Shown here in pieces: positions 36,819 through 46,654 of a stretch of DNA of 64,000 nt; the stretch's first letter is position 1, and each line of letters starts with the position of its first letter. The translations under genes were made by a program, and so were the position numbers. The stretch is taken from NCBI RefSeq assembly GCF_000466965.1, contig NZ_BATB01000008.1, forward strand, positions 1-64,000, given 5' to 3'. The notes beneath the pieces were generated by a model, which did no database searches, was not told the DNA's origin, and saw only the letters and a program-made list of their open reading frames with translations. The stretch comes from Limimaricola cinnabarinus LL-001. Its GTDB lineage: Bacteria > Pseudomonadota > Alphaproteobacteria > Rhodobacterales > Rhodobacteraceae.

Positions 36819-38123
36819 ATGCGGCGCAGCGGAGTGATCGGAGCAGGGGCCTTGGCCCTCCTTGCGGCCTGTGGCCAGCCGGACGAACGGCTGCCCGGCA
36901 CCCGCATCGGCGTGGACCTTCCGGGCGGTGCCGCGGCGGCAGGCGGCACCGCCGTGCCGTTGGCGCTCATCGCGCCCGTGCAGAACGCCGATTGGCCGCA
37001 GCGCGGCGGCGGGGCGGATCGCGACATCGCGCATCCGGCCCTTAGGGCTGATCTGGCACCCTTGTTCCGCGTGGCGATCGGGGCCGCCGAGACCCGTCGC
37101 GCCCGTATCACCGCCGAGCCGGTGGTCGCGGCGGGCCGCGTCTTTGCCATGGATGCGCAGACTGGCGTTTCAGCCTTCACAACCGGCGGTGCGGCTCTGT
37201 GGCGCCAAAGCCTGATCCCCGCGAGCGACGCGGCCACCGACGCCTCCGGCGGCGGTCTGGCGACGGATGGCGCGCGGGTCTATGCGACCACCGGCTACGG
37301 CGAGCTCGTGGCGCTTGATGCGGCCAGTGGCGCGCGCCTGTGGACCCAGGATCTCGGCGCGCCGGGCGCGGGCGCCCCGGCAGTCGTGGGTGACATGGTC
37401 TATGTCGTCGCGCGCGATGGTCAGGGCCTCGCAATCGATGCAGCTTCGGGCCGCGTGCGCTGGCGGGTATCGGGCGTCGAGGACGTCTCGCGCTTCGATG
37501 GCGGCGCCGGCCCGGCAGTGAGCGGCGATCTTGCCGTCTTTCCCTTTGCTTCCGGCGAAGTCATCGGCGTCTTTCCCGAAGGTGGGCGGTCGCGCTGGTC
37601 GTCGGTCGTGGCCGGACGCCGCCCCGGAAGGGCATCGGCCCTGACCGTCAGCGGCATCTCCGGCGATCCGGTAATCGAGGATGGCCGGGTCTATGTCGGC
37701 AACGCCTCGGGGCGGATTTCCGCGCTCGACGGCTTTACCGGCGAAACGATCTGGAGCGCCGCCGACGGCGCGCTCGGTCCCGTCGTTCCGGCGGGCGACG
37801 CCTTGTTCTTGATCAACGACATCGGCCAGCTTCAGCGTCTTGATGCTGCGACCGGCACGACCGTGTGGCGCACCGATCTTCCCCAAGGCGAAGCGGCGGG
37901 TTTCCTACGCCGTGATCGTCCCACCGCCCATTACGGCCCGATCCTCGCCGGTGGCCGCCTGCTCATCGCCTCCTCCGACGGGGTGATCCGGCAAGCCGAT
38001 CCGGTCTCGGGGCGGCTGTTGGGCGCGCTGCCGCTCGAAGGCGGCGCCGCTTCGGCACCGATCGCGGCGGGGGGGGTGCTCTACGTTGTCACCACCGATG
38101 GCGCGCTTGCCGCTTTCCGTTGA
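36819..38123 (+). CDS. bamB: outer-membrane assembly lipoprotein BamB-like (PQQ beta-propeller)
   Basis: The 434-residue protein starts with a lipoprotein signal (MRRSGVIGAGALALLAACGQ), with lipobox LLAAC and the acylated Cys at about residue 18. Six or more beta-propeller repeats of the PQQ type follow (for example GELVALDAASGARLWTQDLG, AIDAASGRVRW, SALDGFTGETIWSA, LQRLDAATGTTVW). BamB is a BAM-complex subunit that helps outer-membrane proteins fold. An ATG at 36759, 20 codons upstream, would overlap the preceding stop but gives a poor signal peptide; I prefer 36819, which has GAGGGG before it. Confidence 0.85.
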   Translation: MRRSGVIGAGALALLAACGQPDERLPGTRIGVDLPGGAAAAGGTAVPLALIAPVQNADWPQRGGGADRDIAHPALRADLAPLFRVAIGAAETRRARITAEPVVAAGRVFAMDAQTGVSAFTTGGAALWRQSLIPASDAATDASGGGLATDGARVYATTGYGELVALDAASGARLWTQDLGAPGAGAPAVVGDMVYVVARDGQGLAIDAASGRVRWRVSGVEDVSRFDGGAGPAVSGDLAVFPFASGEVIGVFPEGGRSRWSSVVAGRRPGRASALTVSGISGDPVIEDGRVYVGNASGRISALDGFTGETIWSAADGALGPVVPAGDALFLINDIGQLQRLDAATGTTVWRTDLPQGEAAGFLRRDRPTAHYGPILAGGRLLIASSDGVIRQADPVSGRLLGALPLEGGAASAPIAAGGVLYVVTTDGALAAFR

Positions 38124-38171
38124 CGCGCAATCGGTGTATGGGGCGCAATTCCGTACGCGAAAGACCCTGAG

Positions 38172-39623
38172 ATGAGCTTCACCCTCGCCATCGTCGGACG
38201 GCCCAATGTGGGCAAGTCCACGCTGTTCAACCGCCTTGTCGGCCGCAAGCTGGCGTTGGTGGACGACCAGCCCGGCGTGACCCGCGACCTGCGCGAGGGC
38301 CCGGCACGTCTGGGCCCGTTGCGCTTCACCGTGATCGATACCGCCGGTCTCGAAATCGCCACCGACGAAAGCCTGCAGGGGCGCATGCGCCGCCTGACCG
38401 AGCGCGCCGTCGACATGGCCGATGTCTGCCTGTTCATGATCGATGCCCGCGCGGGTGTCCTTCCCGCCGACGAGATCTTTGCCGACATCCTGCGCAAACG
38501 TGCCAAGCACGTGATCCTCGCGGCCAACAAGGCCGAGGGGCGCGCGGGTCAGGGCGGGCTGATCGAGGCCTATTCGCTTGGCCTCGGCGAGCCTCTGGGC
38601 CTGTCGGCCGAGCATGGCGAGGGCATGAGCGAGCTTTTGTCGATGCTCGAGCCGCTCGCGGGCGAGTTCGAGGCGCGCGCCGAGGAAGACGCGCCGGTGA
38701 TGGATGTCGACGTCGACGAGGAGGGGCTCACCGACGAAGACGCGCCCTTCGCCCCCACCAAGGAGCGCCCGCTTCAAGTCGCGGTGGTGGGGCGTCCCAA
38801 TGCGGGGAAGTCAACGCTGATCAACAAGATCCTCGGTGAGGAGCGGTTGCTCACCGGCCCCGAGGCCGGGATCACCCGCGACGCCATCTCTCTCGCCATC
38901 GACTGGAACGGCACGCCGTTCCGGATCTTCGACACTGCGGGCATGCGCAAGCGTGCCAAGGTGCAGGAAAAGCTCGAGAAGATGTCAGTCTCGGACGGGC
39001 TGCGCGCGGTGAAATTCGCCGAGGTCGTGGTGGTTCTGCTCGACGTGGACATCCCCTTCGAACAGCAGGACCTGCGCATCGCCGACCTCGCCGAGCGCGA
39101 GGGCCGGGCAGTCGTCATCGCGGTCAACAAGTGGGACCTCGAGGACGAGAAGCAGGACAAGCTCAAGACCCTCAAGGAAAGTTTCGAGCGGCTCTTGCCG
39201 CAACTGCGCGGCGCACCGCTGGTCACCGTCTCGGCCAAGACCGGGCGCGGCCTCGACCGCCTGCACGATGCGATCCTGCGCGCCCATGCCGTCTGGAACA
39301 GTCGCATCTCCACCGCGCATCTCAATCGCTGGCTTGTCGGCATGCTGGAGCAGCACCCGCCGCCCGCACCCGGCGGCCGGCGCATCAAGATGCGCTATGC
39401 CACGCAGGTCAAGACGCGCCCACCCGCCTTCGTGGTGATGACCTCTCATCCCGATGCGGTGCCCGAGAGCTATTCTCGCTATCTCGTCAATGGGTTGCGG
39501 AGCGACTTTGACATGCCCGGAACGCCGATCCGGTTGTTCCTGCGCGATCAGGGCAAGAAGAACCCGTTCCAGAACCGCAAGAAGGCCCAGCCCTCCAAGC
39601 TGCGAAAGCACATGAAGGACTGA
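38172..39623 (+). CDS. der: ribosome biogenesis GTPase Der (EngA)
   Basis: This 483-residue protein has two tandem GTPase domains, unique to Der. Domain 1 starts with [12 protein letters not shown] and has DTAGLE and NKAE. Domain 2 begins near residue 200 with [12 protein letters not shown] and contains DTAGMRKR and NKWDLE. A C-terminal KH-like domain ends in a Lys-rich tail ([21 protein letters not shown]). Der is essential for 50S ribosomal subunit assembly. The interdomain linker is acidic and longer than average ([19 protein letters not shown]). It ends at a strong terminator. Confidence 0.96.
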   Translation: MSFTLAIVGRPNVGKSTLFNRLVGRKLALVDDQPGVTRDLREGPARLGPLRFTVIDTAGLEIATDESLQGRMRRLTERAVDMADVCLFMIDARAGVLPADEIFADILRKRAKHVILAANKAEGRAGQGGLIEAYSLGLGEPLGLSAEHGEGMSELLSMLEPLAGEFEARAEEDAPVMDVDVDEEGLTDEDAPFAPTKERPLQVAVVGRPNAGKSTLINKILGEERLLTGPEAGITRDAISLAIDWNGTPFRIFDTAGMRKRAKVQEKLEKMSVSDGLRAVKFAEVVVVLLDVDIPFEQQDLRIADLAEREGRAVVIAVNKWDLEDEKQDKLKTLKESFERLLPQLRGAPLVTVSAKTGRGLDRLHDAILRAHAVWNSRISTAHLNRWLVGMLEQHPPPAPGGRRIKMRYATQVKTRPPAFVVMTSHPDAVPESYSRYLVNGLRSDFDMPGTPIRLFLRDQGKKNPFQNRKKAQPSKLRKHMKD

Positions 39624-39630
39624 TCTGAAG

Positions 39631-39657
39631 AGAGCGCCGCAAGGCGCTCTTTTTATT
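39631..39657 (+). terminator. Rho-independent terminator of der
   Basis: AGAGCGCC and GGCGCTCT form a perfect eight-pair stem around a GCAA tetraloop, directly followed by TTTTTATT. It is the clearest terminator in the window, eight bases after the der stop. Confidence 0.85.
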
Positions 39658-39704
39658 CAAGTAACCGGCTTGGGGTCAGCGTGGACGCATGGGTCTCTTA
39701 AACC

Positions 39705-40409
39705 TCATGACGATACCCGGCGCGCCAGCGCCAGAGCGCCGAGGATCGCCGCGAGACTTGCCAAGGCAACGACGCCCGGCACGTTGAACCCGTTCGCCAC
39801 CACGATGGCCATCAACGCCCACGCCACGGTCAGCCCGTAGGACGCCGCGCGGGGGCGATGCGACTGCACCGCGAGCGCCAGCAGCGTCGCGAGAATGATG
39901 CAGAGGATCGCCCAGCCTGTCTGATTCATCACAAGGCCGTACCCCGCCGCAGTGGAGCCCAGTGACACGAAGCTCGCCGCCGATAGCCAGCCTGCGAAAA
40001 TGCCGTAGGGCACCCGGGCGAGCCAGACGTCGCGCTCCGGCGCCATCAGGAACGCGCCGATCGCGCCCGCTGCCATGATGAAGATCGTGATCGTCGCCCA
40101 GATCGCGCTTGCGTTCGCGATGGCGAGCCAAGGCGTGCCGATGCCAAGCGCCACCAGCAGCGGCAGGCGGGCGCGGCGCCAATCCTCGGCACGGGGGCGC
40201 TTCCTGACGCCATAGGCGGCGGAGACGATCAGCCACAGGTAGATCAGCCCCCAGATCGAGAAGGCCCAGCCCGCTGGCTGCACCGGCGGGTCGATCTGCG
40301 GGACCGGCAATTGATCGGCGGTGAAACCGGTGAAGGGAGAGGTTACCAGCGGCGCGGCCGCAAAGGCGACGGAGAGGGCGAGCACGCCCCATGCGATGAG
40401 GGTTTTCAT
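39705..40409 (-). CDS. TspO/MBR-related tryptophan-rich membrane protein
   Basis: The 234-residue product has several hydrophobic segments and the MBR-like block PAGWAFSIWGLIYLWLIVSAAYG, which matches the family's conserved Trp/Pro-x-IW-x-IY region. Such proteins are relatives of the mitochondrial benzodiazepine receptor and bind porphyrins or tetrapyrrole-type ligands, but the physiological role in bacteria is not settled. The ATG at 40409 (MKTLIAWGVLALSVAFAAA) is preferred over a Met five codons upstream. It is convergent with der. Confidence 0.75.
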   Translation of the reverse strand: MKTLIAWGVLALSVAFAAAPLVTSPFTGFTADQLPVPQIDPPVQPAGWAFSIWGLIYLWLIVSAAYGVRKRPRAEDWRRARLPLLVALGIGTPWLAIANASAIWATITIFIMAAGAIGAFLMAPERDVWLARVPYGIFAGWLSAASFVSLGSTAAGYGLVMNQTGWAILCIILATLLALAVQSHRPRAASYGLTVAWALMAIVVANGFNVPGVVALASLAAILGALALARRVSS

Positions 40410-40476
40410 GACCCCACTACGCACCGCGTCGCCCGGTGGTTCAACCGGGTGGCGCGCAAATCCTCGGGCGTGACGT

Positions 40477-41775
40477 TCAGTCGCGGACCAGTTCGCCCGT
40501 GGCCGAAAGCCGAGTGCGCCCGCCGAGGTAGCCGTGCAGCACCTCGGGGAGCGTCACCGAGCCGTCCTCTTCCTGCCCGTTCTCCAGCACCGCGATGAGC
40601 GTGCGGCCCACCGCGAGGCCGGAGCCGTTGAGCGTGTGCAGGAATTCGGGCTTGCCGCCGCCCTCGGGGCGGAACCGCGCGTTCATGCGCCGGGCCTGGT
40701 AATCGCCACAGGTCGAGATCGAGCTGATCTCGCGGTAGCGGTCCTGACCGGGCAACCAGACCTCGATGTCATGGGTCCGCCGCGCGCCAGCACCCATGTC
40801 GCCCGCGCAAAGAAGCATCGTTCTGTAGGGCAGGCCCAGCTTTTCGAGGATCGCCTCGGCGCAAACGGTCATGCGTACATGCTCGGCCTCGGACTGGTCG
40901 GGGTGCACCACCGAAACCATCTCGACCTTCTCGAACTGGTGCTGGCGCAGCATGCCCGACGTGTCGCGCCCGGCGCTGCCTGCCTCGGAGCGGAAGCACT
41001 GCGTGTCGGCGACATAGCGGCGCGGCAGGTAGCTTTCCTTGACCATGCAGTCGGCCACGAGGTTGGTGAGCGTCACCTCGGCGGTGGGGATGAGCCACCA
41101 GCCGGTCGTGGTCTGGTAGCTGTCCTCGCCGAACTTCGGCAACTGACCGGTGCCGATCATCGCCTCTTCCTTGACCAGAACCGGAGTCATGGTCTCGGTC
41201 AGCCCGTGTTCCTCGACATGGGTGTCGAGCATGAACTGCGCCAGCGCCCGGTGCAGCCGCGCCACACCGCCCGACAGCACCACGAAGCGCGAGCCCGAAA
41301 GCTTGGCCGCCGCTTCGAAGTCCATGCCGTCCCGTACCGCCGGAAGCTCGTAATGCTCCTTGGGGGCATAGTTGAACTGGCGCGGCGTGCCGTGGCGCTT
41401 CATTTCGACGTTGTCGTCCTCGTCTTGTCCGGGGGGGACGTCGTCATAGGGCAAGTTGGGGATCGTCAGCAGCAGTTCGCGCAGGCTCGCATCCTCGGCC
41501 TGTGCCTCGTCGTTCAGGCGCGCGATCTCGGCCTTCTTTTCGGCCACCAGCGCGCGCAGCCGCTCGAACTCGGCTTCGTCGCCGCGCCCCTTGGCCGCAC
41601 CGACCTCCTTGGAAGCGCGGTTCTGCTCGGCCTTGGCAGTCTCGGCGGCGTGGATCTTGGCCCGGCGCGCGTCATCGAGCGCCAGGATCTGCGACGACAT
41701 GCCAGACACCCCACGGCGGGCCAGGGCGGCGTCGAAGGCGTCGGGGTTGTCGCGGATGGCGCGGATGTCGTGCAT
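40477..41775 (-). CDS. serS: seryl-tRNA synthetase
   Basis: This 432-residue class II enzyme charges tRNA-Ser. The N-terminal coiled-coil arm (residues 25-100, [18 protein letters not shown] to [15 protein letters not shown]) is typical for SerRS. Motif 2 is [20 protein letters not shown] and motif 3 is [16 protein letters not shown]. The start [15 protein letters not shown] fits the family. An in-frame ATG five codons upstream (41790) is possible, and the frame is open still further, but without homology. The gene is divergent from yajC. Confidence 0.96.
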   Translation of the reverse strand: MHDIRAIRDNPDAFDAALARRGVSGMSSQILALDDARRAKIHAAETAKAEQNRASKEVGAAKGRGDEAEFERLRALVAEKKAEIARLNDEAQAEDASLRELLLTIPNLPYDDVPPGQDEDDNVEMKRHGTPRQFNYAPKEHYELPAVRDGMDFEAAAKLSGSRFVVLSGGVARLHRALAQFMLDTHVEEHGLTETMTPVLVKEEAMIGTGQLPKFGEDSYQTTTGWWLIPTAEVTLTNLVADCMVKESYLPRRYVADTQCFRSEAGSAGRDTSGMLRQHQFEKVEMVSVVHPDQSEAEHVRMTVCAEAILEKLGLPYRTMLLCAGDMGAGARRTHDIEVWLPGQDRYREISSISTCGDYQARRMNARFRPEGGGKPEFLHTLNGSGLAVGRTLIAVLENGQEEDGSVTLPEVLHGYLGGRTRLSATGELVRD

Positions 41776-41971
41776 TGTCTCGTCCGTCATAGGGGGTTTC
41801 ACGGCCCAAGGGCCGCGCCCATATGGACCGAATTGGCCGGGCTTGTGAACCGCCAAACCGGCCCGCCACGTCGCCGGGGGGCGCGGTTGCCAATCACCGG
41901 ACCCGGCAGTAGGGTGCCGCGACTTTTTCAAAGGCGTGAGAGCACGCCCCGGACCGACATAAAGGACCGCC

Positions 41972-42256
41972 ATGCAAGGCATCGAATCCCTCATCCCGCT
42001 GATCCTGATTTTTGCGATCATGTGGTTCTTCCTGATCCGCCCGCAGCAGAAGAAGCTGAAGGAGCACCAGAAGATGGTGGCGGCGCTGCGCCGGGGCGAC
42101 CAGGTGATTACCCAGGGCGGGCTGATCGGCAAGGTGGTCAAGGTCCGTGACGACAACAACGAGGTCGAGGTCGAGATCGCGCAGGGCGTGAACGTCCGCG
42201 TGGTCCGTTCGACCATCGCCGCCGTGACCTCCAAGACCGAACCGGCCAAGGCCTGA
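41972..42256 (+). CDS. yajC: preprotein translocase subunit YajC
   Basis: This 94-residue protein has one N-terminal membrane helix ([18 protein letters not shown]) and a cytosolic domain with the family block [19 protein letters not shown]. YajC associates with SecDF and the SecYEG translocon. The secD gene follows after about 37 bases, so yajC-secD-secF form one operon, with the ccm genes continuing downstream on the same strand. Confidence 0.95.
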   Translation: MQGIESLIPLILIFAIMWFFLIRPQQKKLKEHQKMVAALRRGDQVITQGGLIGKVVKVRDDNNEVEVEIAQGVNVRVVRSTIAAVTSKTEPAKA

Positions 42257-42293
42257 TCCCTCCGATCCGGCCCCGCGCCAGAGGACGAACGAC

Positions 42294-43954
42294 ATGATGC
42301 ACATCCCCACCTGGCGCCGGGTCCTGATCTGGCTGGTCTGTCTGGGCGGCTGTTCTTCGCGCTGCCGAACCTGTTCTATGACAGGGTCGAGACCGCGAAC
42401 GACGCCCGTGCCGTGATCGAGACCGGGCAGACCGACGCCGAATTGCAGGCCGATGCGGGCCTCTGGCCCGAATGGATGCCCTCGGGGCTCGTCAATCTCG
42501 GCCTCGACCTGCGCGGCGGCGCGCATCTGCTCGCAGAGGTGCAGGTCGAAGAGGTCTATGCCGCGCGCATGGAGGCCTTCTGGCCCGAGGTGCGCGACGC
42601 GCTGGCGGCGCAGCGTGACACGGTGGGTTTCGTCACCCGCGAGGAGGGCGATCCGTCCGAGCTACGCGTGCGCATCTCCAACGCCGATCAAGCGGCGGCG
42701 GCGCTCGAGATCGTGCGCGGTCTCGCCACCCCGGTGGCGAGCATCACGGGGGCGGGCGCCAATGACATCGACGTGCGCGCCGAAGGGGCCGAGATCGTCG
42801 TCACGCTGAGCGAGGCCGAGCGCGTCGCCACCGACGATCGCACCATCCGCCAAGCGCTCGAGATCGTGCGTCGCCGGATCGACGAGGTCGGCACCCGCGA
42901 GCCCACGATCCAGCGCCAGGGCGAGGACCGCATCCTGATCGAGGTGCCGGGCGTCGGCTCGGCCGAGGAGGTCAAGGAGATCATCGGCACCACCGCGCAG
43001 CTGACCTTCCAGCCGGTCGTGTCGCGGACTTCCGACGCCAATGAGAGCGCGGGGCCCAACAACGAAATCCTGCCCTCGCTCGACGAGCAGGGAGTGTTCT
43101 ACATCCTCGAGCGCAATCCGGTGGTCTCGGGCGAGGAGCTGGTCGACGCCCAGCCGGCCTTCGATCAGAACGGACGCCCGGCGGTGAACTTCCGCTTCAA
43201 CCCGACCGGCGCGCGGGCCTTCGGCGACTACACGGCCGAGAACATCGGCTCGCCCTTCGCCATCGTGCTCGACGAGGAGGTGATCTCCGCCCCCGTCATC
43301 CAGAGCCACATCCCTGGCGGCTCTGGCATCATCACCGGCAACTTCACGGTCGAGGAGTCGACCCAGCTCGCGGTGCTGCTGCGGGCCGGGGCGCTACCCG
43401 CGGGCTTGGAGTTCCTCGAAGAGCGGACCATCGGCCCCGAGCTCGGCGCCGACAGCATCGAGGCCGGCAAGCTCGCCGCCATCGTCGGCGCGCTCGGCGT
43501 CGTGGTCTTCATGGTCGCAAGCTACGGGCTGTTCGGCGTTTTCGCCACCGTGGCGCTGACCTTCAACATGATCCTGATCTTCGCGGTGCTGTCGATCCTC
43601 GGGGCCACGCTGACGCTGCCCGGCATCGCCGGCATCGTGCTGACCGTCGGCATGGCGGTGGACGCCAACGTGCTGGTCTACGAGCGTATCCGCGAGGAGC
43701 TCAAGACCGCGCGCGGCCCGGCCCGCGCCATCGATCTGGGTTACGAAAAGGCGCTCTCGGCAATCCTCGACGGTAACGTGACCACGCTGATCACCGCGCT
43801 CATCCTGTTTCTCGTGGGCTCCGGTCCGGTGCGTGGCTTTGCCATCACCCTCGGCCTCGGCATCCTCACCTCGGTCTTCACCGCGATCTTCGTGACGCGG
43901 CTTCTGATCGTGATGTGGTTCGAACGCCGCCGCCCCAAAACCATCGAGGTCTGA
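42294..43954 (+). pseudogene. secD: protein translocase subunit SecD, frame interrupted
   Basis: SecD uses proton motive force to help pull proteins through SecYEG. The N-terminal helix starts [19 protein letters not shown]; a missing base near 42349 then shifts the frame into [18 protein letters not shown] and the long remainder. Visible features are the first periplasmic P1 region (NLGLDLRGGAHLLAEV), the P4 domain, and the C-terminal membrane block (GTVGMAVDANVLVYERIREEL-like, here LTVGMAVDANVLVYERIREE). With one base restored the protein has 553 residues, the normal length. It is essential-type, and the rest of the operon is intact, so I treat the break as a sequence error. Confidence 0.9.
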
Positions 43955-43955
43955 C

Positions 43956-44927
43956 ATGCGGCTGCGCATCGTTCCACAAGACACCAAGATCGACTTCTTC
44001 CGGGCCGCCAAGATCACCTTCGGGGCCTCGGTGTTGGCGATGATCGCCAGTATCGTGCTGTTCTTCGTCATGGGGCTGAATTTCGGCATCGACTTTCAGG
44101 GCGGCACGACGATCCGCACCGAGAGCGAGAGCACCGTTGATGTCCGCGCCTACCGCGAGGCGATCGCGCCGCTCGATCTGGGCGATGTGGTGATCACCGA
44201 GGTCTTCGATCCCTCCTTCGGCGACGACAAGAACGTGGCCTCCGTGCGCATTCAGGCGCAGGACGGGACCGAGGCGGTCAGCGCCCAGACCATTGCTGCC
44301 GTGGAGACGGCGCTGCAGGGGGTTGATCCGACGATCACCTTCCCCTCGGTCGAGAGCGTCGGGCCCAAGGTGTCGGGCGAGCTGATCCAGTCGGCGATCC
44401 TCGCGGTTCTGGGCTCGCTCGTCGCGATCCTGTTCTACATCTGGCTGCGCTTCGAATGGCAGTTCGCGGTCGGCGCCCTCGCGGCGCTGGTGCATGACGT
44501 GGTGCTCACCATCGGCATCTTCGCCGCGATCCAGATCAAGTTCGACCTCGCGATTATCGCGGCCCTGCTGACCATCGTCGGTTATTCGATCAACGATACC
44601 GTGGTCGTCTTTGACCGGGCGCGCGAGAACCTGCGCAAGTTCAAGACCATGCCGCTGCGCGACCTGCTCAACCTTTCGGCCAACGAGACGCTGAGCCGGA
44701 CAGTGATGACCTCGGGCACGACGCTTCTGGCGCTTCTGGCGCTTCTTGTGCTTGGTGGCGACGTGATCCGCGGCTTTGTCTTCGCGATCTTCTGGGGCGT
44801 GATCGTCGGCACCTACTCCTCGATCTACGTTGCCAAGAACATCGTGCTGATGCTCGGCGTGAAGCGCGACTGGGACAAGAAGGACGACCCCAAGGCGGGA
44901 ACGCAGTTCGCGAATATCGACGCCTGA
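43956..44927 (+). CDS. secF: protein translocase subunit SecF
   Basis: This 323-residue polytopic protein pairs with SecD. The signature NFGIDFQGGT lies before the periplasmic domain, and the C-terminal membrane half has LVHDVVLTIGIFA, TIVGYSINDTVVVFDRARENL and the block ETLSRTVMTSGTTLLALLALL. Six membrane segments are expected. It starts one base after the secD stop, in the same operon, so expression is coupled. Confidence 0.95.
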   Translation: MRLRIVPQDTKIDFFRAAKITFGASVLAMIASIVLFFVMGLNFGIDFQGGTTIRTESESTVDVRAYREAIAPLDLGDVVITEVFDPSFGDDKNVASVRIQAQDGTEAVSAQTIAAVETALQGVDPTITFPSVESVGPKVSGELIQSAILAVLGSLVAILFYIWLRFEWQFAVGALAALVHDVVLTIGIFAAIQIKFDLAIIAALLTIVGYSINDTVVVFDRARENLRKFKTMPLRDLLNLSANETLSRTVMTSGTTLLALLALLVLGGDVIRGFVFAIFWGVIVGTYSSIYVAKNIVLMLGVKRDWDKKDDPKAGTQFANIDA

Positions 44928-44984
44928 TCCGGCGGTGCCGTCGGATCTGCGTATCTGTGGAATGTTGAAGGGGAGGACGCGCCC

Positions 44985-45338
44985 ATGCGGCTGACCGAGA
45001 TCGATTACGACGACTCGATGCCCATCGACGGCTACGGCCCGGGCTTCTTCCGGATCGGCGGCAAGGTGATCGAGGGGGCGGTAACTCTCGCCCCGACCGG
45101 GCTGAAGGCCTGGGGCGGCTATGAGGATTTTGATGCGGTTCTGGCATTGGCCGGGCGCATCGACGTGCTCTTCGTCGGCACCGGAGCCGAGATCGCCCAT
45201 GCACCGCGCGCCTTCCGCGACCGGCTGGAGGAGGCGGGCATCGGTGTGGAAACCATGGCGACCCCCGCCGCCTGCCGCACCTATAACGTGCTTTTGTCGG
45301 AAGGGCGGCGCGTCGCGGTCGCGCTGCTGCCGGTCTGA
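44985..45338 (+). CDS. Mth938-like domain protein (DUF498)
   Basis: This 117-residue cytosolic protein has the Mth938 core GPGFFRIGGKVIEGAVTLAPTGL, VLFVGTGAEIAHAP and the end PAACRTYNVLLSEGRRVAVALLPV. The family is found next to secF or sec/ccm genes in many alphaproteobacteria. Its human relative NDUFAF3 helps assemble respiratory complex I, but the bacterial role is unknown. The next gene, ccmA, appears to begin inside its stop codon. Confidence 0.92.
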   Translation: MRLTEIDYDDSMPIDGYGPGFFRIGGKVIEGAVTLAPTGLKAWGGYEDFDAVLALAGRIDVLFVGTGAEIAHAPRAFRDRLEEAGIGVETMATPAACRTYNVLLSEGRRVAVALLPV

Positions 45339-45955
45339 GCGACCTCGCGGTCACCGATCTCGCGGTGGAGCGCGGCGGCATGCCGGTGCTCACCGGAGTG
45401 TCGTTCCGTCTCGCGCCGGGGCAGGGGCTGGTGCTGCGCGGGGCCAACGGCATCGGCAAGACGACGCTGCTGCGCACCATCGCCGGGCTGCAGCCACAGC
45501 TTTCGGGCAGCATCGAAGGCGCCGGTGAACGGGCGGGCTACGCCAGCCACGCCGACGGCATCAAGCCCGCGCTGACCGTGACCGAGACGCTGCAATTCTG
45601 GGCCGATCTCTATCGCAGCACGTTGCCTGAGGAGGTATTTGATCTCTTCGACCTCGCCGATCTGCGCGACCGATCGGCGGGCACGCTTTCGGCCGGGCAA
45701 GGACGCCGTCTCGGTCTCGCCCGCCTCGCGGTGATCTCGCGCGAGGTGCTGCTGCTCGACGAGCCCACCGTCTCGCTCGACGCCTTTTCGGTCAAACGTT
45801 TCGCAAGCTTCCTGCGCGATCATCACCTCGCGCGAGGCGGCATCGCTGTCATCGCCACCCACATCGACCTCGGCCTCGACCTGCCCGAGATGGACCTCAC
45901 GCCCTACCGTGCCGCCCCCGAGGCACGGGGCGGCTCGGACGAGGCGTTCCTGTGA
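45335..45955 (+). CDS. ccmA: haem exporter ATPase CcmA
   Basis: This ABC ATPase powers the CcmABCD haem-handling complex for cytochrome c maturation. It has Walker A GANGIGKTT, a family-specific LSAGQGRRLGLARL signature, and Walker B VLLLDEPTVSLD. Family homology (LAVTDLAVERGGMPVLTGVSF) extends ten codons before the first ATG/GTG/TTG start in frame, a GTG at 45365. I therefore infer a rare CTG start at 45335, overlapping the Mth938-like gene's stop (CTGA); the GTG at 45365 is the conventional alternative. The CcmB start overlaps its stop by four bases. Confidence 0.88.
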   Translation: MSDLAVTDLAVERGGMPVLTGVSFRLAPGQGLVLRGANGIGKTTLLRTIAGLQPQLSGSIEGAGERAGYASHADGIKPALTVTETLQFWADLYRSTLPEEVFDLFDLADLRDRSAGTLSAGQGRRLGLARLAVISREVLLLDEPTVSLDAFSVKRFASFLRDHHLARGGIAVIATHIDLGLDLPEMDLTPYRAAPEARGGSDEAFL

Positions 45956-46608
45956 GAGCACTTCTCGCGCGCGACCTGCGCCTCGCAGTGCGCGCTGGCG
46001 GCGGCTTCGGCCTCGGGTTGGCATTCTTTCTCATCGTCGTGGTTCTGGTGCCGTTCGGCGTCGGGCCGGAGACCGCGATCCTCGCACGTATCGCGCCGGG
46101 CATCCTATGGGTGGCGGCACTGCTCGCAGCGCTTCTCTCGCTCGACCGCATCTTCGCGCTCGATCACGAGGACGGCTCGCTGCCGCTCTTGGCCACCGCG
46201 CCGCTGCCGCTGGAGATGCTGGCGCTGGCCAAGGCGCTGGCGCATTGGATCACCACGGGGCTGCCGCTCGTCGTCGCGGCCCCGCTCTTGGGTGTGCTGT
46301 TGCACCTGCCAGGGGCGGCGATGCCATGGCTTCTGGTTTCGCTGGCCCTCGGCACCCCCGCGCTTTCGCTCATCGGCACCTTCGGTGCGGCGCTCACGGT
46401 GGGGCTGCGCCGGGGTGGGCTGCTCATGTCGCTCATCGTGCTGCCGCTCTACGTGCCGGTGCTGATCTTCGGCGCCGAAGCGGCGCGGCGCGGTGCCGAG
46501 GGGCTGCCCGCCGCGACGCCGCTGCTGTTGCTGGCGGGCATCGCGCTGGGCTGTGCGGCGCTGCTGCCATTTGCCACGGCCGCCGCGCTCAGGGTCACGC
46601 TGCGTTGA
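45952..46608 (+). CDS. ccmB: haem exporter permease CcmB
   Basis: This 218-residue membrane protein, with six hydrophobic segments, is the CcmB permease subunit. The cytosolic start MRALLARDLRLAVRAGG and blocks LDRIFALDHEDGSLPLL and LALGTPALSLIGTFGAALTVGLRRGGLLMSLIVLPLYVPVLIFG are family hallmarks. With CcmA and CcmC it helps load haem on CcmE for attachment to apocytochromes. It overlaps ccmA by four bases. Confidence 0.95.
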   Translation: MRALLARDLRLAVRAGGGFGLGLAFFLIVVVLVPFGVGPETAILARIAPGILWVAALLAALLSLDRIFALDHEDGSLPLLATAPLPLEMLALAKALAHWITTGLPLVVAAPLLGVLLHLPGAAMPWLLVSLALGTPALSLIGTFGAALTVGLRRGGLLMSLIVLPLYVPVLIFGAEAARRGAEGLPAATPLLLLAGIALGCAALLPFATAAALRVTLR

Positions 46609-46654
46609 CCCGTTCGAGCATTGAGCCGCGCCGCGGGCCGGGATAGGAAAAGCC

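Noticed and set aside
40534-42150. Long plus-strand frame over serS
   Set aside because: It is a shadow of the seryl-tRNA synthetase gene.
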